DNA of 41,166 nt from an uncultured Alphaproteobacteria bacterium (GCA_902825865.1 CADECX010000014.1:35152-76317); one strand, 5' to 3'; shown: positions 1-8,674, counted from the stretch's first letter. Made by a program: numbers and translations. Notes: generated by a model from the letters alone, not told the origin.

Positions 1-1
1 C

Positions 2-1603
2 GGCGTCACCTTTCCCGGAACGGTCGAAAAATACACGCCCGTCACCGAGGAGATGCTGCTGAATCCGCCGGCCGCCGACTGGCTGATGCATTACCAGAAT
101 TATTCCGGTTGGAGCCATTCGCCGCTAAATCAGATCAACGCCCAGAATGTGCACAATCTGCAACTGCGCTGGGTCTGGTCGATGGAGGATGGCGAGCGCC
201 AGCAGATCACGCCCCTGGTGCATGACGGGGTGATGTTCGTTTCGACCGTCATCAACAACACCGTGCAGGCGCTGAATGCCGCCACCGGCGACCTGATCTG
301 GGAAAACCGGCTGGGGCCCAGGCTGGAGAACCAGGTCAACGCCACCGCGCGCGCCATGGCGCTGCATGGCAACCAGCTTTTCTATCCTGCCAGCGACGCC
401 ACCATGTATGCGCTCGACGCACGCACCGGCAATGTCAACTGGAAGTTCAAGATTTCCGATTATGGCCGGGACAAGATCGGCGGCGTGATGATCGCCGACG
501 GCAAGCTCATTCTGGGGCTTGGCGTCTGCGACGAGGCTACGCTGTTGGACCGCTGCTTCATCGCCGCCTATGACGTCAAGGATGGCCGCCAGATCTGGAA
601 ATTCTCCACAGTCGCCTATACCGGCGAGCCGGGCGGCGACAGTTGGGGCACCATGGCCAACGGCGAACGGTCGGGCGCGGATGCCTGGATCGCGGGCACC
701 TATGATCCCAAGTTGCGTTTGATCTATTTCGGCACCGGCCAGGCCAAAGCCGGCAGGCACGGCATTGGCGACAAGCTGTTCAGCAACGCTACCATCGCGC
801 TGGATGTCGATACCGGCAAACTCAAATGGTATCATCAGACCGCGCCGGATGAGGGCCTGGACCTGGATGAGGTCTATGAAAAGATCCTGGTCGACAATGG
901 TTCGCAGAAACTTCTCCTCAGCGCCGGCAAGCCGGGCATTCTCTGGAAGTATGATCGCACCAACGGCAAGTTCCTCGACTATGTCCCGATGGTTTTCCAG
1001 AATGTCTTTACCCACATCGACCGCAAGACCGGCCGCGGCACCTATCGCCCGGATATTGTGAAGCCTGAACCGGGGGCCTTGCGGTCCTCATGCCCGGCCC
1101 AGTCGGGCGGCCATAACTGGCCGGCCGCAAGCTATGTTCCGAGCGAAGATATGATCATCTATCCCTTGATGCAGATCTGCGTGACCTCGCAGGGCGACAT
1201 GATCGGCAATTACGAAGCGCCCGGCTCGGACGGCCAAATGGGACGGTTGAGCGCCTACCGGGTGAAGGACCTCAAGCCGGTCTGGACCATACAGCAGCGC
1301 GCGCCCTTCCTGACCAGTTCGATGACCACGGCAGGCGGTGTCGGATTTATCGGCGATTGGGACCGCACCTTCCGGGCCTTCGACGTCAAGACCGGCAAGA
1401 CCTTGTGGAAGACCCGGCTGGGCACGACCGCCGCGGGTTTCCCCACCACCTTCACGGTCAATGGCGAGCAGTTCGTGGCGGTTCCCACCGGCTATAATGG
1501 CGGCAGCCCGCAGGTCAGGCCTGCCAGCATGTTTGCCTTCGAGCGCAATCGCCCGCTGGTGGGTCACGCGGTCTATGTCTTCGCCCTGCCGAAAGCGCAG
1601 TAA
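2..1603 (+). CDS. PQQ-dependent dehydrogenase-like beta-propeller protein (5' end outside window)
   Basis: The reading frame is open from the left edge of the window, so the true start lies upstream; the ATG at 53 is internal, because the codons before it already encode the family motif YTPVTEEMLLNPP. Family: eight-bladed quinoprotein methanol/ethanol dehydrogenases, which oxidise alcohols in the periplasm with PQQ. Seen: repeated blade motifs such as YALDARTGNVNW and ALDVDTGKLKW, the GEPGGDSWG segment, and DLDEVYE, where the catalytic Asp is expected. There is no C-terminal haem domain; the protein ends soon after FAVPTGYNGG. Two oddities: the adjacent Cys-Cys pair usual before the second blade is not seen (NQVNATARAMAL there), and the usual RNG motif near the active site reads KPG. 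It could therefore be a divergent or PQQ-free relative. Family call is firm; substrate is unknown. Confidence 0.88.
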   Translation, partial: GVTFPGTVEKYTPVTEEMLLNPPAADWLMHYQNYSGWSHSPLNQINAQNVHNLQLRWVWSMEDGERQQITPLVHDGVMFVSTVINNTVQALNAATGDLIWENRLGPRLENQVNATARAMALHGNQLFYPASDATMYALDARTGNVNWKFKISDYGRDKIGGVMIADGKLILGLGVCDEATLLDRCFIAAYDVKDGRQIWKFSTVAYTGEPGGDSWGTMANGERSGADAWIAGTYDPKLRLIYFGTGQAKAGRHGIGDKLFSNATIALDVDTGKLKWYHQTAPDEGLDLDEVYEKILVDNGSQKLLLSAGKPGILWKYDRTNGKFLDYVPMVFQNVFTHIDRKTGRGTYRPDIVKPEPGALRSSCPAQSGGHNWPAASYVPSEDMIIYPLMQICVTSQGDMIGNYEAPGSDGQMGRLSAYRVKDLKPVWTIQQRAPFLTSSMTTAGGVGFIGDWDRTFRAFDVKTGKTLWKTRLGTTAAGFPTTFTVNGEQFVAVPTGYNGGSPQVRPASMFAFERNRPLVGHAVYVFALPKAQ

Positions 1604-1635
1604 GGCAATTCGAAATAGGAGGATTGCCCGAACAA

Positions 1636-3390
1636 TTATCCGGGCACTTCCAATTCACGGCTTTCCACGACCAGCCGCCAACTTGCGACGTCGCCCTGCA
1701 GCACGTCGGCGGCGCGGTGGCTCATCTCCCGCAAAGTGTCGAACCGGCAGGGGGCGTGTTCCAGCTTCGCGGCCAGGCCTTTCAACTGCGCCACCATGCG
1801 CCTTGAACGCGCCGCCGCGCCTTCGAAATCTCCGATCACTCTTACGCCATACATGGCGGCGCCCAGCGCGGTCAGGCCGGCGGTCAGAACAAAGAACAAT
1901 CGCTGTGTCTCGTTCGAGAGCGTGCTCAGTTCGAACAATCCGACGATCAGCAGGGTCACCGAAATGCCCAGGGTGAAAAAGAACAGCCATTTGCCGATTG
2001 TCGACAGGCGCTCATGCAAGGCGGTGAATCTTTTTGCCGTGATGTAATGATAGGCCTGCTGGCCTTCGAGAAAGGATAGCAGCGACTGGCGGATGGCGGT
2101 CAGCCCGGCATGGTCCAGCACGGCGGGGCGCAGCCCAACCTGGCGCAGGTGCGCCCGCACATACCAGGTCGTCCAGGCGGGCGCATCGCCCAAGGGCAGT
2201 TCGGGGCGCGAACCGATGGCATAGATCAGCATGGAGGCGCGAAGCCGTTCGGCGACTTCCCGGGCCTCGATCCACAATTTGTGCCAACGCCCCTTGCGGC
2301 CGCGCGAGGTGTTATAGACCAGCAACGCGACCAGACAGATTTCCAGCGCGCTCCAGGGTGGTTGCAGGGCCAATGCCACCACGACGGTGACCATGGCGGT
2401 GGCCAGGAAATTCAGGATGAAAGCGCCGCGAAAAGCCTGGCCGAAGAAAATCGCGCACTCATCCGCCCACACGAAAGCATCGACCAGCGAGGCCGGGGCG
2501 ATCTCCTGGCGCGACAGATTCGCGGCGACAATCTCGGGGGAGGTGCGGCGGAAATCGCTGGAGCGCAATTTCCGCACGCCGAGCAGCGCCATCAGCAGGG
2601 GGAAAGGCGCATTGACGGTCAGGGGCCGGAAAGGCTGGCGCAGGAAATAGTCCAGGGCCCCGCGTTCGGCAGGCGCACGCGGCGGGCAGACCAGATGCTC
2701 GACGATGACGGCGATGGCCGAAAGTATGTCATCGCCGGACTCGGCGCGAAACTCCTCATCGAAATAAGTCTGTTCGGTGCGCCGGCTGCCCGGCTCGCGC
2801 CAATAGACGCGCATCCGGGCTTGCGCCGCCGCCTCGATCCAGATGACGGGCATGCCCTTCTGCGCCGCTTCATAAAGAAGCGCGGTGGTGCCGCCCCGGC
2901 CGGCGGAGTCCTTGCCATCCCATATCGTGACCAGCAGGTCGCAAGCGTCGAGCAATGTCTGGCCGGCATATTCATAGGCGGCACCCGCATTGCTCCGGTC
3001 GCTGGCGATCTCCAGCACCGTGGCCGCTTTTCCCAGCAGCTGGTCGAACTCCTGGCGCGACTCCAAATCCTGAAAATCGTTCTTGAATTCCTCAATCCGG
3101 AAAGGCAGCGGCGCGGCAAGTTCAAAACCCAGTTTCAGCGCCTCCCTGGCGCCGATCCGGTCGGCCCCTTCCGCCAGGGAACTCACCACCGTGACCTGCA
3201 CGCTTTCCGGCGAGAAGCAGTCCGCATACTGCTGGCGCGCCGCGCCGGCAGCGTCACCGATGGTACGAAGCGCGAGCTCCATCTGCGCGGCGATCTTGGC
3301 AAGCGCCTCGGACGGCAGGCGATTGGGCCGGTGGCCGATGATCCCGACCGACAGCGAAAAACGGGGTTTGGGCGGATGTTCTTGCGGCAT
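1636..3390 (-). CDS. SLOG-like Rossmann protein with four membrane segments
   Basis: 584 residues. The N-terminal third resembles the SLOG/LOG Rossmann family of nucleotide-binding or nucleotide-processing proteins. Seen: VGIIGHRPNRL near residues 15-25, VVSSLAEGADRIGA near 67-80, and LLVTIWDGKDSAGRGGTT near 148-165, the usual places for a bound nucleotide. Two hydrophobic hairpins follow, at about 321-360 and 466-517. The second, with its flanking charged helix, recalls the 2TM SLATT effector domain that is often paired with SLOG domains in predicted nucleotide-signalling conflict systems. The gene is divergent from the TIR gene at 3593, with a 202-base gap between starts. The start is the ATG at 3390. 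The SLOG call is by motif only; the SLATT call is tentative. A role in defence is inference from domain type and neighbour. Confidence 0.68.
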   Translation of the reverse strand: MPQEHPPKPRFSLSVGIIGHRPNRLPSEALAKIAAQMELALRTIGDAAGAARQQYADCFSPESVQVTVVSSLAEGADRIGAREALKLGFELAAPLPFRIEEFKNDFQDLESRQEFDQLLGKAATVLEIASDRSNAGAAYEYAGQTLLDACDLLVTIWDGKDSAGRGGTTALLYEAAQKGMPVIWIEAAAQARMRVYWREPGSRRTEQTYFDEEFRAESGDDILSAIAVIVEHLVCPPRAPAERGALDYFLRQPFRPLTVNAPFPLLMALLGVRKLRSSDFRRTSPEIVAANLSRQEIAPASLVDAFVWADECAIFFGQAFRGAFILNFLATAMVTVVVALALQPPWSALEICLVALLVYNTSRGRKGRWHKLWIEAREVAERLRASMLIYAIGSRPELPLGDAPAWTTWYVRAHLRQVGLRPAVLDHAGLTAIRQSLLSFLEGQQAYHYITAKRFTALHERLSTIGKWLFFFTLGISVTLLIVGLFELSTLSNETQRLFFVLTAGLTALGAAMYGVRVIGDFEGAAARSRRMVAQLKGLAAKLEHAPCRFDTLREMSHRAADVLQGDVASWRLVVESRELEVPG

Positions 3391-3592
3391 GTTCCGGAAA
3401 GAGCGGTTTTGGCGGGCGTTTGGCCCTCAATATGGCGGGTTAGATGGTTGCGAGCAATTGCATTGGGCGCCCTGATCGCGGCCCCGATACCCTGCTTGCC
3501 AAAGCCGTGAAACCGTCTTTAACTTGCGCCGGATGGGGTTTGTTACGCGCTGAATTTCGCACCGGCGAACGGTTTCCGGCGGGGACGGGGAC

Positions 3593-4645
3593 ATGAGCAA
3601 AAAAGTTTTCATCAGCCATTCCAGCAAGGACCACAAGGTGGCCATGGCGGTCTGCACCGCGCTGGAATCGCGCGGCCATTCCTGCTGGATGTCGTCGCGC
3701 GACATCATGCCCGGCGAGAATTTCCAGGGCTCCATTGTGCGGGCCATCCGCGAGGCCGGGGTGATGGTGCTGGTCTTTTCCAGCAACGCCAACAATTCCG
3801 ACGAGATCAAGAAGGAAATGGCCCTGGCCAGCCAGTCGCGCAAGACGGTGATTCCGGTGCGGGCCGAGGATGTGACGCCCAGCGAGGATTTCACCTACGA
3901 ACTGGCGACCCGGCAATGGATCGACATGTTCATCGACTGGGAAGTGGCGATCGAAAAACTCAGCAGGCAGGTCGATACCTGGATTCCACGGGGAGAGAAT
4001 GCGCGGACAGAGAGCAGCCCGCCGCCGCTTGCGAAAAACCAGCCGCAGCCCGCCGCCAGCAACAGCGGACTGCTGGTTGCGGGCTTGGCCGTCCTTCTGC
4101 TGATCGGCGGCGCGGTCGCCTTCTGGCTGTCGCGCCAACCGGCCCCGGCGGTCGCGTCTGCTCCGCCAACGGCGGTCGCCCCGCAGCTGCAAGCCGCCGC
4201 GCCGGCTCCCGCGCCGCAGGATTCCGCAAGGCTGGAAAGCGAGCTGTGGGATTCGGTCAAGACCAGCAACAATCCCGCGGTCGTGCAGTCCTATCTTGAG
4301 AAATTCCCCAACGGCACGTTTGCGGCGGTGGCAAAGGCCAGGCTGGAGGAGCTGAACCGCCCTGTCCGTACCGTCCGGGTACAGCCGAGTTTTTCCTGCG
4401 CCGCGGCGGTCAACCGGGTGGAGCGGGCGATTTGTGCCGACCCGGGCTTGTCCGCCCTGGATGCCCAGACTGCCGCGCTCTACAAAAGGGCGGCGGCGAA
4501 TGTGACCGATGAAGGTCCCCTGGCCAGCGAACAATCCGCTTTCGTCATACGGCGCAACCGCTGCACCGATGCCGGATGCATCCATCAAAGCTATGTCGAG
4601 CGGCGGGATGAAATCGCCCGCTGGCTGGATACGGAAAGCCGCTAG
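3593..4645 (+). CDS. Membrane-anchored TIR-domain protein with LprI-like C-terminus
   Basis: 350 residues. The N-terminal TIR domain (about 1-130) has FISHSSKD at 6-13, the W/RD/PG box WMSSRDIMPGE at 32-42 and FSSNANNSDEIKKEMALA at 62-79; Glu75 sits where NAD-cleaving TIR domains carry their catalytic Glu. A Pro/Ala-rich linker leads to one membrane segment (about 159-180). Then follow one copy of the repeat ELWDSVKTSNNP...FPNGTF...ARLEEL (about 216-254), common behind TIR and caspase-like domains in alphaproteobacteria, and a Cys-containing LprI/DUF1311-like domain (about 265-345; VERAICADPGLSALD). Likely topology: TIR inside, LprI-like domain in the periplasm. NAD cleavage versus simple adaptor function cannot be decided from sequence. 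Confidence 0.85.
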   Translation: MSKKVFISHSSKDHKVAMAVCTALESRGHSCWMSSRDIMPGENFQGSIVRAIREAGVMVLVFSSNANNSDEIKKEMALASQSRKTVIPVRAEDVTPSEDFTYELATRQWIDMFIDWEVAIEKLSRQVDTWIPRGENARTESSPPPLAKNQPQPAASNSGLLVAGLAVLLLIGGAVAFWLSRQPAPAVASAPPTAVAPQLQAAAPAPAPQDSARLESELWDSVKTSNNPAVVQSYLEKFPNGTFAAVAKARLEELNRPVRTVRVQPSFSCAAAVNRVERAICADPGLSALDAQTAALYKRAAANVTDEGPLASEQSAFVIRRNRCTDAGCIHQSYVERRDEIARWLDTESR

Positions 4646-4738
4646 TCCGGCAAGGGGCGGGCGAAATCCGGCCCGCGTCATGCTAAGGTTTCATCGTCTC
4701 AAGAGCGCCCCACGCGCCGAACCCAGGAGTTGAACGCC

Positions 4739-5473
4739 ATGATCCGCCCTCTTAGCGCCGCCCTGTTCGCCACCACCTTGTTTTGCGCCCCGGCTTTTGC
4801 GCAAAGCGTAACGCCCGCCATTGCCGCCGCGGTCGCAGATAGCGCCAGGCCTGACACCGACAAGGAGCGCGACGCAATGCGCAAGCCGGGCGAAACCGTC
4901 GCCTTTGCGGGGGTAAAGCCCGGCATGACCGTGGCCGAACTGGGCCCGGGCCGCGGCTATTACACCCGCATTCTGGCCAAGACGGTGGGTCCCAAGGGAA
5001 AGGTCTATGCCGTGCTCACCACGGCCCAGGCGGCGCGACCCGGCGTTCTTGACGGTCTCAATGCGCTGGCAGCCAGCCATCCCAATATCCAGGTGGTGAC
5101 GGTGGAATTCGCCACCATGAGTTTGCCCGAGAAAGCCGACCTGTTCTGGACCACGGAGAATTATCACGACTTCCACAATGGCCCGACCGCCGACATCGCC
5201 GGGCTCAACAAGGCCGTGTTCAACAATCTGAAGCCGGGCGGGATATTCTATGTCGAGGACCACAGCGCCGCGCCGGGCGCGGGCCTTGAAGCCACCTCAA
5301 AGTTTCACCGCATGGACGAAGCCGTCGCCAAGAGCGAATTGACTGCGGCAGGCTTCAAGATTGACGGCGAGGGCAACCTGTTGCGCAATCCGGCAGACAA
5401 CAAGGCGGCCAGCAATTCCGAGACCGGGCACTTTGCCAGCGACCGCTTCATGCTTCGGGCAAAACGTCCCTAA
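4739..5473 (+). CDS. Exported SAM-methyltransferase-like protein
   Basis: 244 residues from the ATG at 4739. I prefer this to the in-frame TTG at 4730 because the AGGAG at 4725-4729 would touch the TTG but lies nine bases from the ATG. The first ~21 residues (MIRPLSAALFATTLFCAPAFA) form a Sec signal peptide. The mature part has a class I methyltransferase glycine motif, VAELGPGRGYYTRILA, followed by GPKGKVYAV, and ends with a conserved-looking FHRMDEA...ELTAAGF tail. This matches the predicted exported methyltransferases of COG4798. A SAM-dependent enzyme in the periplasm is puzzling, since SAM is cytoplasmic; the family may have lost or changed its ligand. It stands 93 bases after the TIR gene and 27 before the next gene on the same strand. 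Confidence 0.8.
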   Translation: MIRPLSAALFATTLFCAPAFAQSVTPAIAAAVADSARPDTDKERDAMRKPGETVAFAGVKPGMTVAELGPGRGYYTRILAKTVGPKGKVYAVLTTAQAARPGVLDGLNALAASHPNIQVVTVEFATMSLPEKADLFWTTENYHDFHNGPTADIAGLNKAVFNNLKPGGIFYVEDHSAAPGAGLEATSKFHRMDEAVAKSELTAAGFKIDGEGNLLRNPADNKAASNSETGHFASDRFMLRAKRP

Positions 5474-5500
5474 ATTAAGGGCCTATCTTCGGGGGCACTG

Positions 5501-6190
5501 ATGGGCAAAAAAGCCGGCGGCAAGCGGACAAGCCCATCACGGCGCGACATGCTGAAACTTGCGGCCGCGGCCCCCGCACTGGCGGGGGTGGCGCATGCGC
5601 AAGAGGCGCCGCCCGTCCGCCGCGAGGCTCTTGAAAACCTGACCGCCGCCGAGGCGGACATTCTCGAAGCCTTTTGCGCGCGGTTGATTCCCACCGATGC
5701 GAATGGGCCCGGCGCAAAGGAAGCGCGCGCCGCGCATTACATCGATCACGCCCTGGGAGGCGCGCTGGCATCGTCGCGGGAAGCCTATCGTTCGGGACTG
5801 ACGCGGCTGGACAGCCATGCGCGCGCGTCCCAAGGCGCGGCCTTCGCCACGTTGGCGCCGGAGGCCCAGGACAGCGTGCTGGCGGACATCGAAAAGAGCG
5901 ATCCGAATTTTTTCAGCCTGGTGCAGCAGCACACCATACAAGGCACCTTCTGCGATCCTTACTATGGCGGCAATGCCGACTATGTCGGCTGGAACATGAT
6001 CTCTTATCCCGGTGTCCGGCTTTCGGTTTCGCAAGCAGACCAGGTTATGGCGGCGCATCCGGCGCCGGTGCGCAGATCCGCCTATGACTATCCCATGTTT
6101 GGCCGGGGCGGCGCGGCGCTCGCCGATCGCTCCCCCGCGCCGGCGGATCATGGCCAGATGCCCAAAGGCATGGGCAATCATGACCACTAG
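5501..6190 (+). CDS. Gluconate 2-dehydrogenase subunit 3 family protein (Tat signal)
   Basis: 229 residues. The N-terminus carries a twin-arginine signal (SRRDMLKLAAAAPALAG, residues 13-29), and the mature part has the family pattern LTAAEADILEAFCARLIPTD followed by YIDHAL. This small subunit is exported together with a GMC-type flavoprotein and helps it fold or anchor; in known enzymes a membrane cytochrome c subunit completes the complex. The C-terminal GGNADYVGWNMISYPG segment is also typical. The stop overlaps the start of the downstream GMC gene by 11 bases, so the two are almost certainly co-translated. Confidence 0.87.
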   Translation: MGKKAGGKRTSPSRRDMLKLAAAAPALAGVAHAQEAPPVRREALENLTAAEADILEAFCARLIPTDANGPGAKEARAAHYIDHALGGALASSREAYRSGLTRLDSHARASQGAAFATLAPEAQDSVLADIEKSDPNFFSLVQQHTIQGTFCDPYYGGNADYVGWNMISYPGVRLSVSQADQVMAAHPAPVRRSAYDYPMFGRGGAALADRSPAPADHGQMPKGMGNHDH

Positions 6191-7886
6191 CCTGAAAAAG
6201 ACCGATGTCGTGATTGTCGGCATGGGCGCTGCCGGCGGCGTGGCGGCACTGCCGCTGGTGCGCGCCGGGCTGGAAGTGATCGGGCTGGAGGCCGGTGGTT
6301 GGCTGGCGCCCGGCGATTTTGCCCCCGACGAGATTCGCAACAATTTCCGCGGCTGGCCGCAATCGGTGCAGAAAGCCAACCGTGAAGTGCCGACCCACAG
6401 GCGCAGCGAGGGCGCGCCCTATTCTCCGCGGCCGGTTGTGCATCCGATGATGAATGCGGTGGGCGGCACCAGTGTGCATTATTGGGCGCAGAGCTGGCGG
6501 CTGAATCCCTGGGATTTCAAGGTGGTCAGCGCCACCACCAGCCGTTACGGCGCCTCGCGCATACCCAAAGGCTCGACGATTGAGGACTGGCCGTTCGGCT
6601 TGGAGGAGTTGGAGCCGTACTACGACAAGGTGGAGCACGAAGTCGGCGTCTCCGGCCAGGCCGGCAATATCCAGGGCAAGCTGGATCAACGCGGCAATAT
6701 TTTCGAGGGCGCGCGGGCGCGGGACTATCCGATGCCGGCACTGCGCGGGACCGAGTTCACCGCCATGATGGCCGCCGCGGCCAAGACCATCGGCCTGCAT
6801 GCCTTTCCCGGTCCCGCCGCGATCAATTCCCAGTCTCGCGAAGGCCGTTCAGGCTGCATGTATCACGGTTGGTGCGACCGGGGCGGCTGCCACATCAACG
6901 CCAAAAGCTCCACCAATGTATCGACCATTCCCAAGGCCTTGGCGACCAAGCGGCTCAGCATTGTCACCGGCGCGCATGTCAAACGGGTCGAGGTGGATGA
7001 AAAAGGCCGGGTCACGGGAGTCAGCTACAGCAAGGAGGGACAGGATTACTTCCAGCCGGCGCAGGCCGTGCTGTTGGGCGGCTATGTCTATGAGAATGTG
7101 CGCCTGCTGCTCTTGTCCAAGTCCAAGCTGTTTCCCCAAGGTCTGTCCAACAATCGCGGGCAAGTCGGCCGGCATTATTTCAGTCACAACCAGGCCGCCA
7201 GCGTTCTGGCGCTGTTTCCCAGTGATATCAACAATTGGTATGGCCTGCCGGCCCAGGGCGTGGGCGTGGACAATTGGGCGGACGATAATTTTGACCATGG
7301 CGGCCTGGATTTCATCGGCGGCGTCAATCTGTGGATCATGTCCCAGCGCCGGCCAATCGCCGCGGCCAGCACCACCACTTTCGGCAAGGCCAAGGGCTGG
7401 GGCTCGGACTGGAAGGCGTTTGTCATGCGCAATGCCGACCGCACCCACCGCGCCTATATGCAAAAGACGACGCTGCCCTATGAGGACAATTACCTCGACC
7501 TTGATCCGGCGGTGAAGGATCCCTTGGGCGATCCGGTCATTCGCATCACCGCCGATCTGAAGGAAAATGAGAAGCGTGTCGCGGCGTTCGCGGCGGATAA
7601 GATGACGCAGTGGTACAAAGCGGCCGGCGCCATTGCTGTCGAGACCACGGATGTCGGAACCATGGGTGTCACCACCCATGCCTATGGCGGCACGCGGATG
7701 GGCGACAACCCGCAAACCAATGTCGTGGACCGCTGGGGGTTCAGCCATGAAGCGCCCAATCTTGGCATGATCGGCGCCTCGGTCATGGGCACCAGCGGCT
7801 CGCGCAATCCAACTCTCACCGTTCAGGCGCTGGCTTGGCGCACGGCGCAGCATCTGGCGGAAAGCTGGAAAGACCGGACGGGCTGA
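6180..7886 (+). CDS. GMC-family FAD dehydrogenase (gluconate dehydrogenase-type large subunit)
   Basis: 568 residues from the ATG at 6180, which lies inside the end of the small-subunit gene. The FAD-binding motif VVIVGMGAAGG is at residues 10-20. Further GMC landmarks are GGTSVHYWAQSWRLNPWDF and, near the C-terminus, THAYGGTRMG and TSGSRNPTLTVQALAWRTA, which contain the expected His and Asn of the active site. Family members oxidise sugar acids, sugars or alcohols on the periplasmic side and pass electrons to a cytochrome c. There is no signal peptide of its own, as usual when it is co-exported with the Tat-bearing subunit 3. No cytochrome subunit gene follows, so electrons must go to a partner encoded elsewhere. 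Substrate not determined. Confidence 0.92.
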   Translation: MTTSLKKTDVVIVGMGAAGGVAALPLVRAGLEVIGLEAGGWLAPGDFAPDEIRNNFRGWPQSVQKANREVPTHRRSEGAPYSPRPVVHPMMNAVGGTSVHYWAQSWRLNPWDFKVVSATTSRYGASRIPKGSTIEDWPFGLEELEPYYDKVEHEVGVSGQAGNIQGKLDQRGNIFEGARARDYPMPALRGTEFTAMMAAAAKTIGLHAFPGPAAINSQSREGRSGCMYHGWCDRGGCHINAKSSTNVSTIPKALATKRLSIVTGAHVKRVEVDEKGRVTGVSYSKEGQDYFQPAQAVLLGGYVYENVRLLLLSKSKLFPQGLSNNRGQVGRHYFSHNQAASVLALFPSDINNWYGLPAQGVGVDNWADDNFDHGGLDFIGGVNLWIMSQRRPIAAASTTTFGKAKGWGSDWKAFVMRNADRTHRAYMQKTTLPYEDNYLDLDPAVKDPLGDPVIRITADLKENEKRVAAFAADKMTQWYKAAGAIAVETTDVGTMGVTTHAYGGTRMGDNPQTNVVDRWGFSHEAPNLGMIGASVMGTSGSRNPTLTVQALAWRTAQHLAESWKDRTG

Positions 7887-7998
7887 CGGCAGCCAGCATC
7901 GGTGCCCTGGCTGTTTATGACAAAGGATACAGCCGATCAGGCCTTCGCAGGTGCACCTTCAGTCCAAATGCGGCAGTGCGAAGCCAATAGTTCCCCAT

Positions 7999-8033
7999 TT
8001 TCGCCACACTAACACACCCGATTTCGCCACACT
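7999..8033. repeat. Two direct repeats TTTCGCCACACT, 23 bases apart, upstream of the OmpA-type gene
   Basis: TTTCGCCACACT occurs at 7999-8010 and again at 8022-8033, exactly 23 bases apart, about two turns of the helix. The pair ends 53 bases before the preferred start of the downstream lipoprotein gene. That placement suits a tandem binding site for a regulator, but no known operator is recognised. Confidence 0.4.
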
Positions 8034-8086
8034 GGGCGACCAATCTGCATCCTGGGAATCGAGGGGACCAAATAAAGGGAATGCCA

Positions 8087-8668
8087 ATGCAGACACTCAA
8101 GCCCGCCATCATCGCCATCGCCGCAACTGCTTTCAGCCTTGGTGGCTGCGCGACCAAGGATTACGTGAACGAACGTGTAGCCGCCGTGGACACAAAGGTG
8201 GTGGCCACCCAAAGCCGGGTGGATCAGCACCAAACCCATCTCGCTCAGCTCGACCAGACGACCAAGGAAGCGCTGGACCGCGCCACGGCCGCCGGCAAGC
8301 TGGCGGAAGGCAAGTTCCTTTATTCCATGGTCTTGTCGGATGATTCGGTGAAGTTCCCGGTCGACAGCGCCAAGCTTTCGCCGGAAGCCCAGGAACGTCT
8401 GACGGCCTTCGCCGACAAGCTGAAAACCGACAACCGCAACGTTTATCTGGAAATCCAGGGCCATACCGATGCCAGGGGACCGGTCACCCTCAATGAGCGG
8501 CTTGGCGAAGAGCGGGCCGAGGCTGTGCGCCGGTTCATGAACCAGCATGGCGTGCCCCTGAACCGCATGGCGACCATCTCTTACGGCAAAGCCGAGCCGG
8601 TGGCCGACAATAAGACTCGCACGGGGCGGGCGCAGAACCGCCGCGTCGTGATGGTGGTGATGTCTTGA
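8087..8668 (+). CDS. OmpA/Pal-like outer-membrane lipoprotein
   Basis: 193 residues from the ATG at 8087, chosen over the ATG at 8081 because the AAGGGA at 8075-8080 abuts the latter. The N-terminus is a lipoprotein signal ending in the lipobox LGGC, so the mature protein begins with a lipidated Cys. A coiled-coil-like stretch rich in Gln, Thr and Ala follows. The C-terminal OmpA domain contains EIQGHTDARGPVTLNERLGEERA and ends with GRAQNRRVVMVVMS, the peptidoglycan-binding signature. Role: tethering the outer membrane to the cell wall. It is a single-gene unit with a hairpin directly behind the stop. Confidence 0.9.
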   Translation: MQTLKPAIIAIAATAFSLGGCATKDYVNERVAAVDTKVVATQSRVDQHQTHLAQLDQTTKEALDRATAAGKLAEGKFLYSMVLSDDSVKFPVDSAKLSPEAQERLTAFADKLKTDNRNVYLEIQGHTDARGPVTLNERLGEERAEAVRRFMNQHGVPLNRMATISYGKAEPVADNKTRTGRAQNRRVVMVVMS

Positions 8669-8674
8669 TTTATC

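Noticed and set aside
2110..3510. A long plus-strand frame of more than 460 codons opposite the SLOG-like gene
   Set aside because: It is the antisense shadow of a GC-rich gene: low-complexity Gly, Arg and Gln-rich text with no domain, no ribosome site, and the opposite strand has clear motifs and membrane segments.
4655..4676. GCGGGC/GCCCGC hairpin after the TIR gene
   Set aside because: Six base pairs, an eight-base loop and no T-run; in DNA this GC-rich such a hairpin is expected by chance.
3440..4681. A 413-codon minus-strand frame opposite the TIR gene
   Set aside because: The plus strand carries a full TIR domain with conserved residues; the minus frame is Arg- and Gly-rich and shows no family signature.
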